Source of the DNA: JAXHUH01 sp034211175
GTDB lineage: Bacteria; Actinomycetota; Acidimicrobiia; Acidimicrobiales; CAIXPF01
Reading direction: 5' to 3'
NCBI GenBank assembly: GCA_034211175.1
Contig: JAXHUH010000014.1
Span: forward strand, 1-64,000
DNA: 64,000 nucleotides
Below the pieces are notes generated by a model that was not told the DNA's origin, ran no database searches, and worked only from the letters and a program-made list of their open reading frames with translations. Both the position numbers and the translations under genes were made by a program. Shown here piece after piece: positions 47,413-57,367 of this stretch; within the stretch, counting starts at the first letter, position 1, and each line of letters begins with the position of its first letter.

Positions 47413-47681
47413 AGTTGCAAGATCCGGCCTCCGGCGGTCGGGCTGCGACGCCCGGTGGCGTCGCGGTGAGGAACGGCGCCGGCCGCCACGCAGCGCGCGG
47501 CGGCCGTCGACCTGGTTCGTCGCGACGGGGGCGGAACGGAGCGACGTTACCTCGGCGGCAACGACGACCTCCGACCCCGGCAGCGCCCCGGGAGGCGGGC
47601 GTCGGGCGCCCGCCTCCCGGGTGTCGTCCCGGCCGCCGGTTCCCTCACCCGAGGAGGACCGGCGCGGGCGGGGTTGTTGGT

Positions 47682-49496
47682 TCAGGACGCCTCGGCCGGC
47701 ACGACGGCCGTCCCGTCGACGGTGAACGACCCGCCGTCGTTGAAGGTGTCCGGGCCGACGGGGGCGTCGTTGCCCGAGATGTCCGAGTCGTTGACGTTCG
47801 TCGAGCCCGTCGCGGAGCTCCACACCCCGCCGCCCTCGGCGGCGGCCGTGTTGGCGCTCACGTCGGTCGCGTCGATCTCGACGGTGCCCTCGCCGGTCAG
47901 GTGGACGCCGCCGCCGTTGCCGGGTGCGGCGCCGGTGGTGTTGTGGCGGATGGCCGAGTCGGTGACGCGGGTGACCCCGACGTTGGCCTCGATCGCGCCG
48001 CCGGCGCGCATGGAGCGGTTGGCGTCGAGCGTCGACGAGGTGACGGTCGTCTCGCCCTGGTCGTTGAGGATCCCGCCGCCCGATCCGGCGGCACCGTCGG
48101 CGACGTTGGCCGTCACCGCGCTGTCGGCGACGTGCAGGGTCCCGCCGTTGTTGAACAGGCCACCGCCACCGTTGTCGGCCTCGTCACCGCTGGCGGTGTT
48201 GCCGGCGATGCGGGTGTTGGTGACGGTCATCGTGCCGGCGCCGTTCCAGAGCCCGCCGCCCTCGGAGCTCGCGGTGTTGGCGGTGACCCGGGAGCCGTCG
48301 ATCGTGGCGTCGCCGTTGCCGGTGATGTGGAGACCCCCGCCGTTGCCCGGGTTCGGGCCGGCCGTGTTGTGGTCGAGCGTCACCGTGCGCAGCGTGGTCA
48401 TGCCCTCGTCGGCCTCGATGGCGCCACCGGCGCGCCTCGCGGCGTTGTCGGCGATGATGACGGTGTCGACGTCGAGGGAGCCGCCGTCGTTGAGGATCCC
48501 GCCGCCGGAGCCGGCCTCACCGTCGGCGGTGTTGCCGGTGATGCTCGAGGTCGCGACGACCAGCGTGCCGCCGTCGTTGAACAGGGCGCCGCCGCCGTTG
48601 TCGGCCTCCGCGCCGCTGGCCGCGTTGCCGGTCAGGTTGGTGCCGGTCACCTCGAGGTGCCCGGTGGCGGAGACCCACAGGCCTCCACCCTCGGCTGCGG
48701 CCGTGTTGTCCTCGACCTGGGAGCTCACGAACAGGGCGCGGCCCTCGCCGGTCATGTGGAACGCACCGCCGTTGCCGGGGGCCGGACCGGTGGTGTTGGC
48801 GATCAGGCGCGACGAGCTGACCGTGGTCGTCCCGCCGTTCGCCTCGATGGCGCCGCCCGCCCGGGTCGCGGTGTTGTTCGTCAACGTGGAGGTGCCGACG
48901 GTCAGCTCGCCGGTGGTGAGGATCGCACCGCCGGAGGCCATCGGGCCGTCCGCCACGTTCTCGTGGAGGTGGACGCCGTCGAGCATGAGCGTGCCCGCGT
49001 TGGCGAACGCGCCGCCGCTGCCGCTGATCGGGTCCTCGCCGCCGGTGACGAGCCCGCCGGTGACCTCGAGGCCGTCGACGTCGAGCGTCGCGCCCTCCAT
49101 CACCTCGAACGCGCGGTCGAGGCCGGCCGCGTCGACGGTGGCGGCGTACCCCTCGATCGAGACGGACGAGGTGATGTCGAGGTCGCCGGTCGCGGCGGCC
49201 TCCTCGTCGCCGTCGGCGTTGGCCAACGTCAGGGTGTAGGTCGCCGGCGGCAGGACGAGGTGCCCGCCGGCGGAGGCGTTGGCCTCCTGGACCGCGGCCC
49301 GGAGGCTGCACGCCCCGGTGGCGTCGGCGCAGACGCCGTCACCGGGTGTTGCATCGACCGTGTCGGCCGTCGTGCCGACCAGGAACCGGCCGCCGTCCGA
49401 GTCGGGCGACGGGTTGGATCCGGCCACGCCGGCCGCGCCGAGCACGACGACGGCGCTCGCGGCCGTCGCCGCGATGGGTCGCAGGTAGGAGTGCAT
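47682..49496 (-). CDS. Secreted CSLREA-domain right-handed beta-helix protein
   Basis: 604 residues. A signal peptide (PIAATAASAVVVLGAAGVAG) and the CSLREA-type motif ACSLRAAVQEAN near residue 65 lead into a parallel beta-helix. The helix is built of three ~142-residue modules, each starting RAGGAIEA and containing GNGGxxHxTGxG, NTAxxEGGGLW, ADNGGGxLFN and AGSGGGILND turns; the third is truncated. No sortase motif or C-terminal anchor is apparent. Likely a cell-surface or secreted adhesin or polysaccharide-binding protein; no catalytic residues recognised. A perfect-armed palindrome lies just upstream. Confidence 0.82.
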   Translation of the reverse strand: MHSYLRPIAATAASAVVVLGAAGVAGSNPSPDSDGGRFLVGTTADTVDATPGDGVCADATGACSLRAAVQEANASAGGHLVLPPATYTLTLANADGDEEAAATGDLDITSSVSIEGYAATVDAAGLDRAFEVMEGATLDVDGLEVTGGLVTGGEDPISGSGGAFANAGTLMLDGVHLHENVADGPMASGGAILTTGELTVGTSTLTNNTATRAGGAIEANGGTTTVSSSRLIANTTGPAPGNGGAFHMTGEGRALFVSSQVEDNTAAAEGGGLWVSATGHLEVTGTNLTGNAASGAEADNGGGALFNDGGTLVVATSSITGNTADGEAGSGGGILNDGGSLDVDTVIIADNAARRAGGAIEADEGMTTLRTVTLDHNTAGPNPGNGGGLHITGNGDATIDGSRVTANTASSEGGGLWNGAGTMTVTNTRIAGNTASGDEADNGGGGLFNNGGTLHVADSAVTANVADGAAGSGGGILNDQGETTVTSSTLDANRSMRAGGAIEANVGVTRVTDSAIRHNTTGAAPGNGGGVHLTGEGTVEIDATDVSANTAAAEGGGVWSSATGSTNVNDSDISGNDAPVGPDTFNDGGSFTVDGTAVVPAEAS

Positions 49497-49518
49497 GAGT
49501 GTCCGATCTCGTCGAGGT

Positions 49519-49536
49519 CATGGACACCTGTCCATG
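49519..49536 (-). promoter_or_regulatory. 18-bp palindrome upstream of the beta-helix gene
   Basis: CATGGACACCTGTCCATG: 8-bp perfect arms around CC, 23 bp before the beta-helix gene ATG. Could be an operator or a leader hairpin; no known regulator family is assigned. Confidence 0.5.
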
Positions 49537-49698
49537 CACGGATCGGTGCTCGTGTCACAGGGAGATCCCGGTTCTTCCCCGCCGGCGACCGGTCGAGCCC
49601 GTGCCGTCGGGGTTCACCGGGGCGTCTCGAAGGGCCGACCGGCCGGCGGCTCCCGACGGCGGGAACGGCCGGCCCGGAGGCGCATCCCGACCGGCTGC

Positions 49699-51275
49699 TC
49701 AGCTCTCCCCGACGGCCGGCTGCGCGGTCGACCGTCGTGTGTCGGACGTGTCGCCGAGGAGCTCGTCGCCCTCGGCCGTGAGGTCGATGACCTCCTGGTC
49801 GTCGCCACCGGGCAGCAGGTACGCGACGACGGTGGCGACCGCGGCGACGGCGAGCACGATCAGCGCCCGGCCGCCGTAGGTGCCGTGGGCCCCGTCGAAC
49901 GCGTAGTAGAGACCGACGGCCGAGCCGATCGCACCCGCGCTCGGCACCCCGAGGAACCCCGNNNNNNNNNNTCGTTGGTGTTTTTGTGACGCTGGGCCTC
50001 GCCTTTGCCACGTGCGTGCGCCACCGCGAGGAACCACGGCCCGAACAGCTGATGGCGGTGGGGGTGGATCAGGCGGTCGGCGAACGCGACGACGTGGTAG
50101 GCGATGTAGAGCAGGATCCAGACGTAGGCGCCGGAGAAGATCCAGTCGACGACGTCGGAGCTGCGCAGCGCGAGCACCGTGGCGGCGACGGCGAACAGGA
50201 CGGTCGCGTTGACCGGCGTCCCCCAGCGGGGGTGGACGCGGGCGAAGAACGACGACACCTGGGGGCCGAACAGCTGCCCGTTGCGGGCGACGCCGAAGAT
50301 GATCCGGGGCAGCGCGGCGAAGGCGACGCTCAACGAGCCGAGCGTGGCGAACACCGACGCCAGCGCCATCAGGCCCCGGCCGAACCCGCCGAACATCACC
50401 TCGCCGACCACCAGCTGGGGGCAGCTGTCGTTGCACGCCGGCTCGCCGAGCGCGATGTCGGCCCAGGCCCCCTCGTCCGGTGCGGTCCCGGCCACGCCGA
50501 GGCCCATGAGCCACGAGGTCGCGAGGATCACCACGAGGCCGATGATGATGCCGCGGGGCATGGCCTTGCGCGGCTCGCGCACCTCCTCGGTGAGCGAGCA
50601 GACGAACTCGATGCCCACGAAGGTCCAGAACGCCAGGATCAGGGCGCCGGCCAGCAAGCCGTCCGAGCCGAACCAGTCGAACGCCCCGGGGCCCCCGGCG
50701 TCGAGGTTCGACGACGACCACCCGCCCGCGTCCGAGAACCCGAGGAAGCCGGCGAGGCCGAAGAACCAGCGGATCAACAACATGCCCGTGAGGAGCGCGA
50801 CGTTCACCCAGGCCGTGATCTTGATCCCGAGGATGTTCGGCACCAGCGCGAGCACGACGAGGACGAGGATGAACCAGTTGATCCCGCTCTCGGTGTTGAA
50901 GAGGGCCTGGAGCCCGAACGCCCCGGCGGACGTCTCCCCTGGCCCGGCCAGCACGAACATGCCGACGAACGTGAGACCGAGGAACAGGCCGACGAGCTTG
51001 CCGACCGTACCGCCGAACGCGTCCCGTCCGTACTCGTAGATCGCGCCCGCCCGGGGGAACGCGACCGCCAGCTCGGATGCGGACAGCCCGAGGAGCAGGT
51101 TGATGACGAAGGCGATGAGGATGGCCATCGCGAAGCTCGCACCGAGTGCGAAGTAGCCCTGGAAGTCGGAGACCAGCGTCGTGCTGGCCACCACGAGCGC
51201 GACGCCCGCCACGAACACGTCTCTGGTGCCCAGCTCCTTCCGCAGTCCCGGCGATCCGTCGGATGGTGCGGCCAT
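49699..51275 (-). CDS. APC-family amino acid/amine permease, interrupted by assembly gap
   Basis: The N-terminal ~430 residues are a clear APC permease (GTRDVFVAGVALVVASTTLVSDFQGYFALG, AFPRAGAIYEYGRDAFGG, SLTEEVREPRKAMPRGI), preceded by GAGGGGGAACC. Beyond ten N, a hydrophobic piece (GSAVGLYYAFDG, GRALIVLAVAAVATVVAYLLPGG) and an acidic tail ending at 49699 read in another frame and are very likely its C-terminus. The bases beside the gap encode an odd HKNTN stretch and include TTTTT, suggesting a poor contig end. It precedes copper amine oxidase on the same strand order and probably imports its substrate. Confidence 0.75.
49962..49971. other. Assembly gap (ten N)
   Basis: Run of ten N within the permease gene. 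The frames on the two sides do not match across exactly ten bases, so the true gap length differs. Confidence 0.98.
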
Positions 51276-51412
51276 GGTTCCCCCTCGGTCATGGGTGGTG
51301 GTGGTGCTTGCGGTTGGGCCAGGTCCCCGGGCGCGCGGGCGCGCCGATCGGGACCGTCGTGGCCGGGGGGAGATCTGGGGCCGGCGCGCCGGGCGTGGCG
51401 CGACACGGCGGG

Positions 51413-53347
51413 TCAGTCGTGGCAGTGACCGGGCTCGGGAGCCAGGTCGAGCGACGGGTTGCGGTCGAAGAACCCGTACGGCTTGAGGGTGAAGCCGACC
51501 CGCTCGACCGGCATGATCGGCCAGTCCTCGGGGCGACTGATGTGGGTGGCGCCGAACGTGTGCCACACCACGACGTCGGTGTCGGTGGTCGGGCGGTCGG
51601 CTTCGGTCCAGCGGGGCAGGCCGTCGCCGCCGGCGTGCTGGTACGGGTAGTCGCCGGCGGCGTGGATCTCGTCGGGGTCGTAGGGCGTGACCCAGAGGTT
51701 GTGGGTGGCGAACGTGGCACGCTTGCGGATCGCGGACTGCTCCCCTGCCAGCATCGTCGGCGTGTACCCGGGGATCAGCTTGTACGCGACCGGTTCGCCG
51801 ACGCCGTTGCGGACCGACGGGTTCGCGATCACCCACGTCCGGCTGCGGCCCGGGTCGGTGTCACGCCGGGCCCGCTGCTCGGACGTGAGCGGCGTGCGGA
51901 CGGTGTCGAAGGCGTTGTGGAACGGGTTGTCGTCGCCGTCGGGCAGGGCGACGACGTCGACCTCGGTGACCGTGTTGGCCTCGCCGTCGACGTCGAAGTC
52001 CAGCCGGTAGCAGAACAGGTGCTGGTGGTGGGGCGCCGCGAGCTGTGGCGCGATCATCACGGCCTGCTCGGCGGTCTCCCCCGGCGGCACGGCCTGGGTC
52101 TGCACGATGCCGGTCATCTTGACCTCGTGCTCGATGGTGCCGTCGAGGTAGAAGTACCAGTAGAAGGCGTACTCGTAGTTGCCGACCGTGGCGATCGAGC
52201 TCACGACGAGACGGCGGCTGCGGCGGCTCTCGGTGGTGTCGCTGACGAAGTCCCAGTGCTTCCAGAGGAGCCCGAAGTCCTCCTCGTGGATGCACACCGC
52301 GTTCTCGACGGTCATGGCGCCGCCGTCCTCATCGGTGAGGTGGGCGTCCATGTAGGTGATCTCGCCCTTGCAGTCGCAGCCGAGCGTCAACGAGTTGAGC
52401 AGCTTGCCGAGCCCGATCTCGCCGGCGTCGAACGCGTTCTTCCACCAGTGGTTGGTCATGGTCGAGCCGTACGGCACGACCATCTCCGCCAGGGCGGCGC
52501 GATGGAGGATCGGGCGGACCCGTGTCCCGTCGTCCCAGCCGATCTCGTGGAGCACGAGGCCCTCGTAGGGCACGACCGACACCCGCATCCGCCAGTTCTG
52601 CCAGCTCAGGAGGTTGCCGTCGAGCGTGAACCCGGGCCCGTCGGGCTGGGTGATCTCGAGCGGGGCCTGCTCCCGCAGCGTGGTGGTCTCGCCGATCGTG
52701 GCGGCGTCGTAGCGGCCCGACGTCGGTGGGATCGGGACCACCCCGTCGTCGACGAGCTCGACGATCTCGCCGGTGTCGTAGTCCACGAACGCGACGAGGT
52801 TCTCGACCGGGTAGGCGTAGCCGTTGTCGTCGGGCGCGGAGCGTACGAACGACATCGCCCGGCACAACCGGCGACCGGTGGCGTCGAGCTCGGAGCCGAA
52901 CCACCCGGCGGGCCACGGGTCGGTCTGGATGTGCTCGAGGTCGAACACGCCTCGCTTCGCCATCGCCTCCTGGTAGCGGGGGTCGGCCTTCACCTGGTCG
53001 GCCAGCGCCAGGTACTCCTCGAGCATGAGCGGCGGCTGAACCCCGTCGACGGGCTTCCACTCGTCGACCTCGCCGCGGGTGAGCGACACGATCGCCTCGT
53101 GCACCGCCCGGGTGTGGCGCTGGTAGGTGATGATCTTCACTCGGCGATCGATCGCGTCGCCCGGTGTGAACGACCGCAGCGTCTCCTTCGGCGGCTCCGC
53201 GAGGCCGGCCGACGAGATGCGGACGTCGTCACCGAGGGACTGCGCCGAGCGCAGCAGCTCACAGGCGGCCACCAGCTCGTCGGGACTGGGCGGCTCCAGC
53301 GGATGTGTTGCCTCGCGGACCTCGGTCGGCTCGCTGACCTGCGCCAT
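51413..53347 (-). CDS. Copper amine oxidase (primary-amine oxidase)
   Basis: 644 residues. Catalytic base Asp308 in NAFDAGEIGLG; the tyrosine converted to topaquinone is Tyr391 in VGNYEYAFYW (N-Y-E/D motif). Copper ligands are the His residues of PHHQHLF (441, 443) and a later one in THISRPEDWPIMP. It oxidises primary amines to aldehydes with release of ammonia and H2O2. No signal peptide is seen, so it is probably cytoplasmic. It is followed on the same strand by an APC permease, forming an uptake-and-oxidation pair. Confidence 0.93.
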   Translation of the reverse strand: MAQVSEPTEVREATHPLEPPSPDELVAACELLRSAQSLGDDVRISSAGLAEPPKETLRSFTPGDAIDRRVKIITYQRHTRAVHEAIVSLTRGEVDEWKPVDGVQPPLMLEEYLALADQVKADPRYQEAMAKRGVFDLEHIQTDPWPAGWFGSELDATGRRLCRAMSFVRSAPDDNGYAYPVENLVAFVDYDTGEIVELVDDGVVPIPPTSGRYDAATIGETTTLREQAPLEITQPDGPGFTLDGNLLSWQNWRMRVSVVPYEGLVLHEIGWDDGTRVRPILHRAALAEMVVPYGSTMTNHWWKNAFDAGEIGLGKLLNSLTLGCDCKGEITYMDAHLTDEDGGAMTVENAVCIHEEDFGLLWKHWDFVSDTTESRRSRRLVVSSIATVGNYEYAFYWYFYLDGTIEHEVKMTGIVQTQAVPPGETAEQAVMIAPQLAAPHHQHLFCYRLDFDVDGEANTVTEVDVVALPDGDDNPFHNAFDTVRTPLTSEQRARRDTDPGRSRTWVIANPSVRNGVGEPVAYKLIPGYTPTMLAGEQSAIRKRATFATHNLWVTPYDPDEIHAAGDYPYQHAGGDGLPRWTEADRPTTDTDVVVWHTFGATHISRPEDWPIMPVERVGFTLKPYGFFDRNPSLDLAPEPGHCHD

Positions 53348-53610
53348 CGGACCCCCCTCATCGGCGACGCGGCGAGTCTTCCACGCCGTTCACGGGCTCG
53401 CTCGCGCCGGTACCGCCCGCTCGCGCCTGACGAGAACCTGAACGTCGATCGCATCGGTCCGACAGACCGACCGGCCGGTTCGATCGCGTGCTCCGCCGCA
53501 TGCCGCCCGCGCAGCTGCAGGCCACCTGCGACGCACGGCGTGGCGCGCCGAACCCGGTCTGCCCCGATGGTGGCATGGTGTGACATCGCGCCGAATGGTC
53601 CTCTGATCGG

Positions 53611-54654
53611 ATGAAGCGAACGGCACTCTCGCTGTGCGTCGCGCTCGCGCTCACAGCCTGCGGCGACGACGACACCACGGCAGCGGAACCCTCGACGGAG
53701 GCGACCGACGCCCCGGCGGTGACGACCGATCCCGAGCCCGAGGGCGTCGACAGCGATGACGTGGCGGACGGCAGTGGCGACTCGGCGAGCGGTGACGGTG
53801 CGACCGCGTCACCGGTCCCGCTGCCGAGCGACCCGTGGGACCCGGCCACGATCACCGATGTCGGGTTCACCCCCGAGCTGGAGTGCCCGCTCCTCACCTA
53901 CGAGGAGGCGAACCAGTTCCGCCACAGCAACTTCCAGCCGATCGAGGTGACCGACAGCAGCTGCCTCCTCGACAACAACGCGCTGATCGACGGCTCGATC
54001 TTCGTCGCCGTCGGCGATCCCGGCACCTTCGATCCGGCCGACCCGTCGCTCGTCGACCAGCTCGATGTCGACATCACGGTCGAGCCCGTCGACGGCCCGG
54101 GCACGGACGCGGTGATCATGTCGTGGACCCCGACCGACGAGCCCCAGTACTACGGGACGGTTTTCGAGCTCGACGGCACCCAGGTCCTCGTGACCGCCGA
54201 CCGGATGAACTTCGACCCCGACCAGATCCGCACGCTCGCCGACGCGGTCGCCGCCAACGTGCGGGACGCGACGTTCACACCCGGCACCGCGACCGCCCAG
54301 ACCACCGGCGGCGGTTTCTGCAGCCTCTACGACGGGGCGGAGATCGCCGGCGGTCTCGACGTCCCCGCGCCCGTCGAGGCGGCCTGGTTCCGGGGTGACG
54401 TCGCCGGTTGCGAGTGGCGCGACGGCTTCCAGGCGATCGTCGAGGTGAGCGAGCCGCTCGGCGGCAGCGTCGACCCGAACACGGCCGACGCCGAGCTCGT
54501 CGTCGACGGCCTCGGGGTGCCCGCCGCCACCGATCTGTACGTGCCCGAGATCATCAACCTCGACCTCGGCGGCGTCCACGTCGTCGTCCAGGCCGACACC
54601 TTCGACCACAGCCGGATCATCGCCGAGAACCTGATCGCCCGCGCCGGGCTCTGA
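53611..54654 (+). CDS. Putative lipoprotein of unknown function
   Basis: 347 residues. A short lipoprotein signal (KRTALSLCVALALTAC, Cys17) and an acidic Thr/Asp/Ser linker, then two similar halves that each begin with a Cys-containing start (LECPLLTYEEANQFRHSNFQP; GGGFCSLYDGAEIAGGLDVPAP) and a second Cys (SSCLLDN; AGCEWRDG), suggesting a duplicated disulphide-bonded domain like DUF3558/sensor domains of actinobacterial lipoproteins. It converges with a LuxR gene over CTGAG-GTCG-CTCAG. Confidence 0.7.
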   Translation: MKRTALSLCVALALTACGDDDTTAAEPSTEATDAPAVTTDPEPEGVDSDDVADGSGDSASGDGATASPVPLPSDPWDPATITDVGFTPELECPLLTYEEANQFRHSNFQPIEVTDSSCLLDNNALIDGSIFVAVGDPGTFDPADPSLVDQLDVDITVEPVDGPGTDAVIMSWTPTDEPQYYGTVFELDGTQVLVTADRMNFDPDQIRTLADAVAANVRDATFTPGTATAQTTGGGFCSLYDGAEIAGGLDVPAPVEAAWFRGDVAGCEWRDGFQAIVEVSEPLGGSVDPNTADAELVVDGLGVPAATDLYVPEIINLDLGGVHVVVQADTFDHSRIIAENLIARAGL

Positions 54655-54664
54655 GGTCGCTCAG
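54651..54664. terminator. Mini-hairpin carrying both convergent stop codons
   Basis: CTGAG (54651-54655), loop GTCG, CTCAG (54660-54664). The lipoprotein stop (54652-54654) and the LuxR-gene stop (54663-54661) are in opposite arms. The stem is short, so terminator function is uncertain. Confidence 0.4.
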
Positions 54665-55686
54665 GGTCGCACCGCGTCGACGTGCGTGGCCGCCCGCAGC
54701 GCGGCGATCGCCGAGGCCCGATCGGCCACGTCGAGGGCGCGGTACGCCGCGGTCAGGTGCTTCTTGACCGTCTCGGGGCTGATCCCCAGGCGGCGCGCGA
54801 TGTCCTGGTTGGTGCCACCGGCGAGGAGCTCGGCCATGACCTCCCGCTGGCGCCCGGTCAAACGCTCGTCGGGGATGGCCAGCTCCAGCGGGCGGACCAG
54901 GACGACCCGCTCACCGCTGGTGAGACCGACCAGGCGCACCTGCACCGCGGCGCCGTCGTCGACGTGGGCGGCGATCGTCTCGCCGCCCGCGTCGAGCGAG
55001 GCCGCGACCCATCGGCGCAGCGGCTCGGGCAGCCGCGCGCCGCCGATGATCCCGTACTGGTGGGGGCCACTCGCCGCGAACACCGCGCCACCGGAGCTCA
55101 GGTACATCGAGGTCCACCGCCGGTCGTCGAGCACGCCGCCGACCGCGTCGACGAGCGGTCGGCGATGGCCGTGGACCAGGGCCAGGGGCCCACGCAGCCG
55201 GTTGGCGATGGCGAGCTCGTCGTCGGTGAACGGATGGGTGCGGTTGAGGGCGAACGCGCACGTGGCGCCCTCGGGCGACGGCACCGGGATCGCCATCTGG
55301 TGGCGCACGCCCAGCGGCTCGTAGAACAACCGGTACAGCTCGGTGCGCCGGAACTGCGCGACGTCGCAGGCGTCATCCCAGCGCAGGGCCCCGGTGGCGC
55401 CGGCGTTGTAGGCGGCGATCAGCGGGCTCTGGTGCATGTGGCGCTCGAAGTGCTCGAACAGCGGCACGACCGCCGCAGCCGCCTCCTGTGGCGCAACCAT
55501 CCCGCGGGCCTCGCCACGCTCGTGGATCTCGTTGTAGCCGACCGCGTCGCTCGGTAGGACCTCGCTGATCACCTCGAACGCGGTCTCGACGAACGACGCG
55601 AAGTCGTCGGCCGCGCCGAGGCGGGCGAGCAGCCCCGCCGTCTCCCGGTCAATCGCCGCCGTCTCGCCATCCGCCGCCACGTTCAT
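54661..55686 (-). CDS. GAF-like sensor with LuxR-type HTH regulator
   Basis: 341 residues. The N-terminal ~190 residues resemble a GAF-type sensory domain (ADDFASFVETAFEVISEVLPSDAVGYNEI, GVRHQMAIPVPSPEGATCAFALNR). The C-terminal HTH is LTGRQREVMAELLAGGTNQDIARRLGISPETVKKHL, LuxR type. No receiver domain, so it is controlled by ligand or stand-alone. TAGGGT ends 9 nt before ATG 55686, so the transcript may be nearly leaderless. Confidence 0.85.
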   Translation of the reverse strand: MNVAADGETAAIDRETAGLLARLGAADDFASFVETAFEVISEVLPSDAVGYNEIHERGEARGMVAPQEAAAAVVPLFEHFERHMHQSPLIAAYNAGATGALRWDDACDVAQFRRTELYRLFYEPLGVRHQMAIPVPSPEGATCAFALNRTHPFTDDELAIANRLRGPLALVHGHRRPLVDAVGGVLDDRRWTSMYLSSGGAVFAASGPHQYGIIGGARLPEPLRRWVAASLDAGGETIAAHVDDGAAVQVRLVGLTSGERVVLVRPLELAIPDERLTGRQREVMAELLAGGTNQDIARRLGISPETVKKHLTAAYRALDVADRASAIAALRAATHVDAVRP

Positions 55687-55788
55687 GGGCAGGGGACCCT
55701 ACCGAGGTGGCTGCCCGAGCACCGCACCTGACAACACTTCCCACGGTCCGTGCTTGTCATGACACCTGGAGCGTCCCGGATCGAAGCG

Positions 55789-57237
55789 TCACCGAGTCGG
55801 CGTGAGGTGGGAGCGCAGCTCGATCGGCGTCGGGTACCGGCCGCCGTCGGGCCGACGGAGGGCCAGGTGGTCGAGGGACCCGTCCTCGGCGACGTCGGTG
55901 ACCGGCGTGAGGGTGCAGCGATCGCCGTCGATCTCGAGGAGCAGGAAGTGCGCCTCGTTGCCCCAGGCCACCGTGTGGGCCTCCGCGAAGCGCTCGGGCG
56001 GCTCGGGGCGGACCTTGCCGCCGGCCCCGGTGATCACGTAGGTGATCCCGTTCCACTCGCTGACCTGGAAGTTGTGCTCGTGACCGGCGAGCACGAGCCG
56101 CACGCCGGAGCGCTCGAAGAGGGGCACCAGCTCGTCGATCATCACGTCCATGTTCGTGTGGTGCGGCCCGGCGCAGAACACCGGGTGGTGGCTGAACGGG
56201 ATGCGCCAGCGGGGGAACGCCTCCCCCGCCGCATGGCCCTCACCCGGGAACGCGTCCTCGAGGAACCGCTTGTGCCCGGGGATCTGGAAGAAGTGCTCGT
56301 GGCGGTCGTCGTGGGACGCGAGGGTCGTGTCGATCGCGGTGAGCTCGATGTCGGCGCCCACGTCGAAGCGGTAGTTCAGCCCGGGGTCGATGCTCGCCCG
56401 GCCGACCTCCGCCCCGGGGGCGAACCGCTCGGTCGTGAACAGGTTGTCGTCGAGCTGGCGGCGGTCGTCGGCGCTCTCGGTGTCGGACGAGTCGTGGTTG
56501 CCGACCGAGGGGTACACGGGCACGCGGTTGATCACGTGCCGGTACGGCTCGTAGAAGCTGAAGTACCAGTCGTCGTCGTGACGGCCGGAACCCGCGGCGG
56601 TGTCCTCGTCACCGAGATAGACGTTGTCGCCCGTGGTGATGACCACGTCGACGCCTCGATGGCGGATCGCCCGCTCCAACGCCGCGGCGACCCGGTGCTG
56701 CGCCGCACCCTGCCCGTCGGAGGCGAGAACGCCGACGCCGTAGTCCCCGAGGACCGCGAGGGTCACCGGCGCCCGGGCGTCCGACGACGGGAACGTCCGG
56801 AAGACGTTGTCGTAGGTGCGACCACGATCGACCAGACGGAACCCGCCCTCGTCGACCTCGCAGTCCAGCGTCGGCCCCGATGCCCACTCGTCGCCGTCGA
56901 CGAGCACGCGGTACCGGTAGAGGGTTCCCGGCTCCAGTCCCCGCACCCAGGCGTGGTTGGCCTCGTCGGTCGCGACCTCGGCGACGGTGTCGCCGGAGTC
57001 GGCCCGGCGGACCTCCACGACCGCGGGGCCGTAGGGCCGTGAACGGGCGCCGATCGTGTCCTGGCGGTCGATGCCGTCGAAGCCGGCCAGGTCGGGGTCC
57101 TCGACGATCGACCAGTGGCCGGCCGGTTCATCGGGCATCCGGAACCAGAACCCACCCCACGAGATCAGCGCATCGTCGTGGGTGAGCCCGGCCAGGTGCA
57201 CGAACGGCTCGAAGTGCAGCCGGTCGTCGTTCGACAT
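55789..57237 (-). CDS. Metallophosphatase with N-terminal FN3-like domain (PhoD/purple acid type)
   Basis: 482 residues from ATG 57237, preceded by CAGGAGCGACCTCAAC. Residues ~55-130 form a fibronectin-like sandwich (GLEPGTLYRYRVLVDGDEW). The calcineurin-like fold has GDYGVGV, GDNVYLG, GNHDSSD, FSHHPVF and GHEHNFQ. No signal peptide is seen, unusual for purple-acid-type phosphatases. The substrate is unknown: phosphodiester or phosphomonoester. Confidence 0.88.
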   Translation of the reverse strand: MSNDDRLHFEPFVHLAGLTHDDALISWGGFWFRMPDEPAGHWSIVEDPDLAGFDGIDRQDTIGARSRPYGPAVVEVRRADSGDTVAEVATDEANHAWVRGLEPGTLYRYRVLVDGDEWASGPTLDCEVDEGGFRLVDRGRTYDNVFRTFPSSDARAPVTLAVLGDYGVGVLASDGQGAAQHRVAAALERAIRHRGVDVVITTGDNVYLGDEDTAAGSGRHDDDWYFSFYEPYRHVINRVPVYPSVGNHDSSDTESADDRRQLDDNLFTTERFAPGAEVGRASIDPGLNYRFDVGADIELTAIDTTLASHDDRHEHFFQIPGHKRFLEDAFPGEGHAAGEAFPRWRIPFSHHPVFCAGPHHTNMDVMIDELVPLFERSGVRLVLAGHEHNFQVSEWNGITYVITGAGGKVRPEPPERFAEAHTVAWGNEAHFLLLEIDGDRCTLTPVTDVAEDGSLDHLALRRPDGGRYPTPIELRSHLTPTR

Positions 57238-57367
57238 GTTGAGGTCGCTCCTGCGGTGGGACGTTCGGGCCGTCCCTACCCACTCCCGCGCCGGCTCAGC
57301 CGACCCGGCCGCATCCGTCCCGTCGCCGACCCACCGCGCGGGCAACGGACGCCGCAGCGGCCGGACG

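Noticed and set aside
47682..49496. PE-PGRS or sortase-anchored protein
   Set aside because: There is no PE domain and no LPxTG tail; the ACSLRAA motif and beta-helix turns fit the CSLREA family better.
47415..49781. 788-codon plus-strand frame opposite the beta-helix gene
   Set aside because: Its Gly/Val/Arg repeats mirror the antisense of the modular beta-helix gene; no ribosome site or domain.
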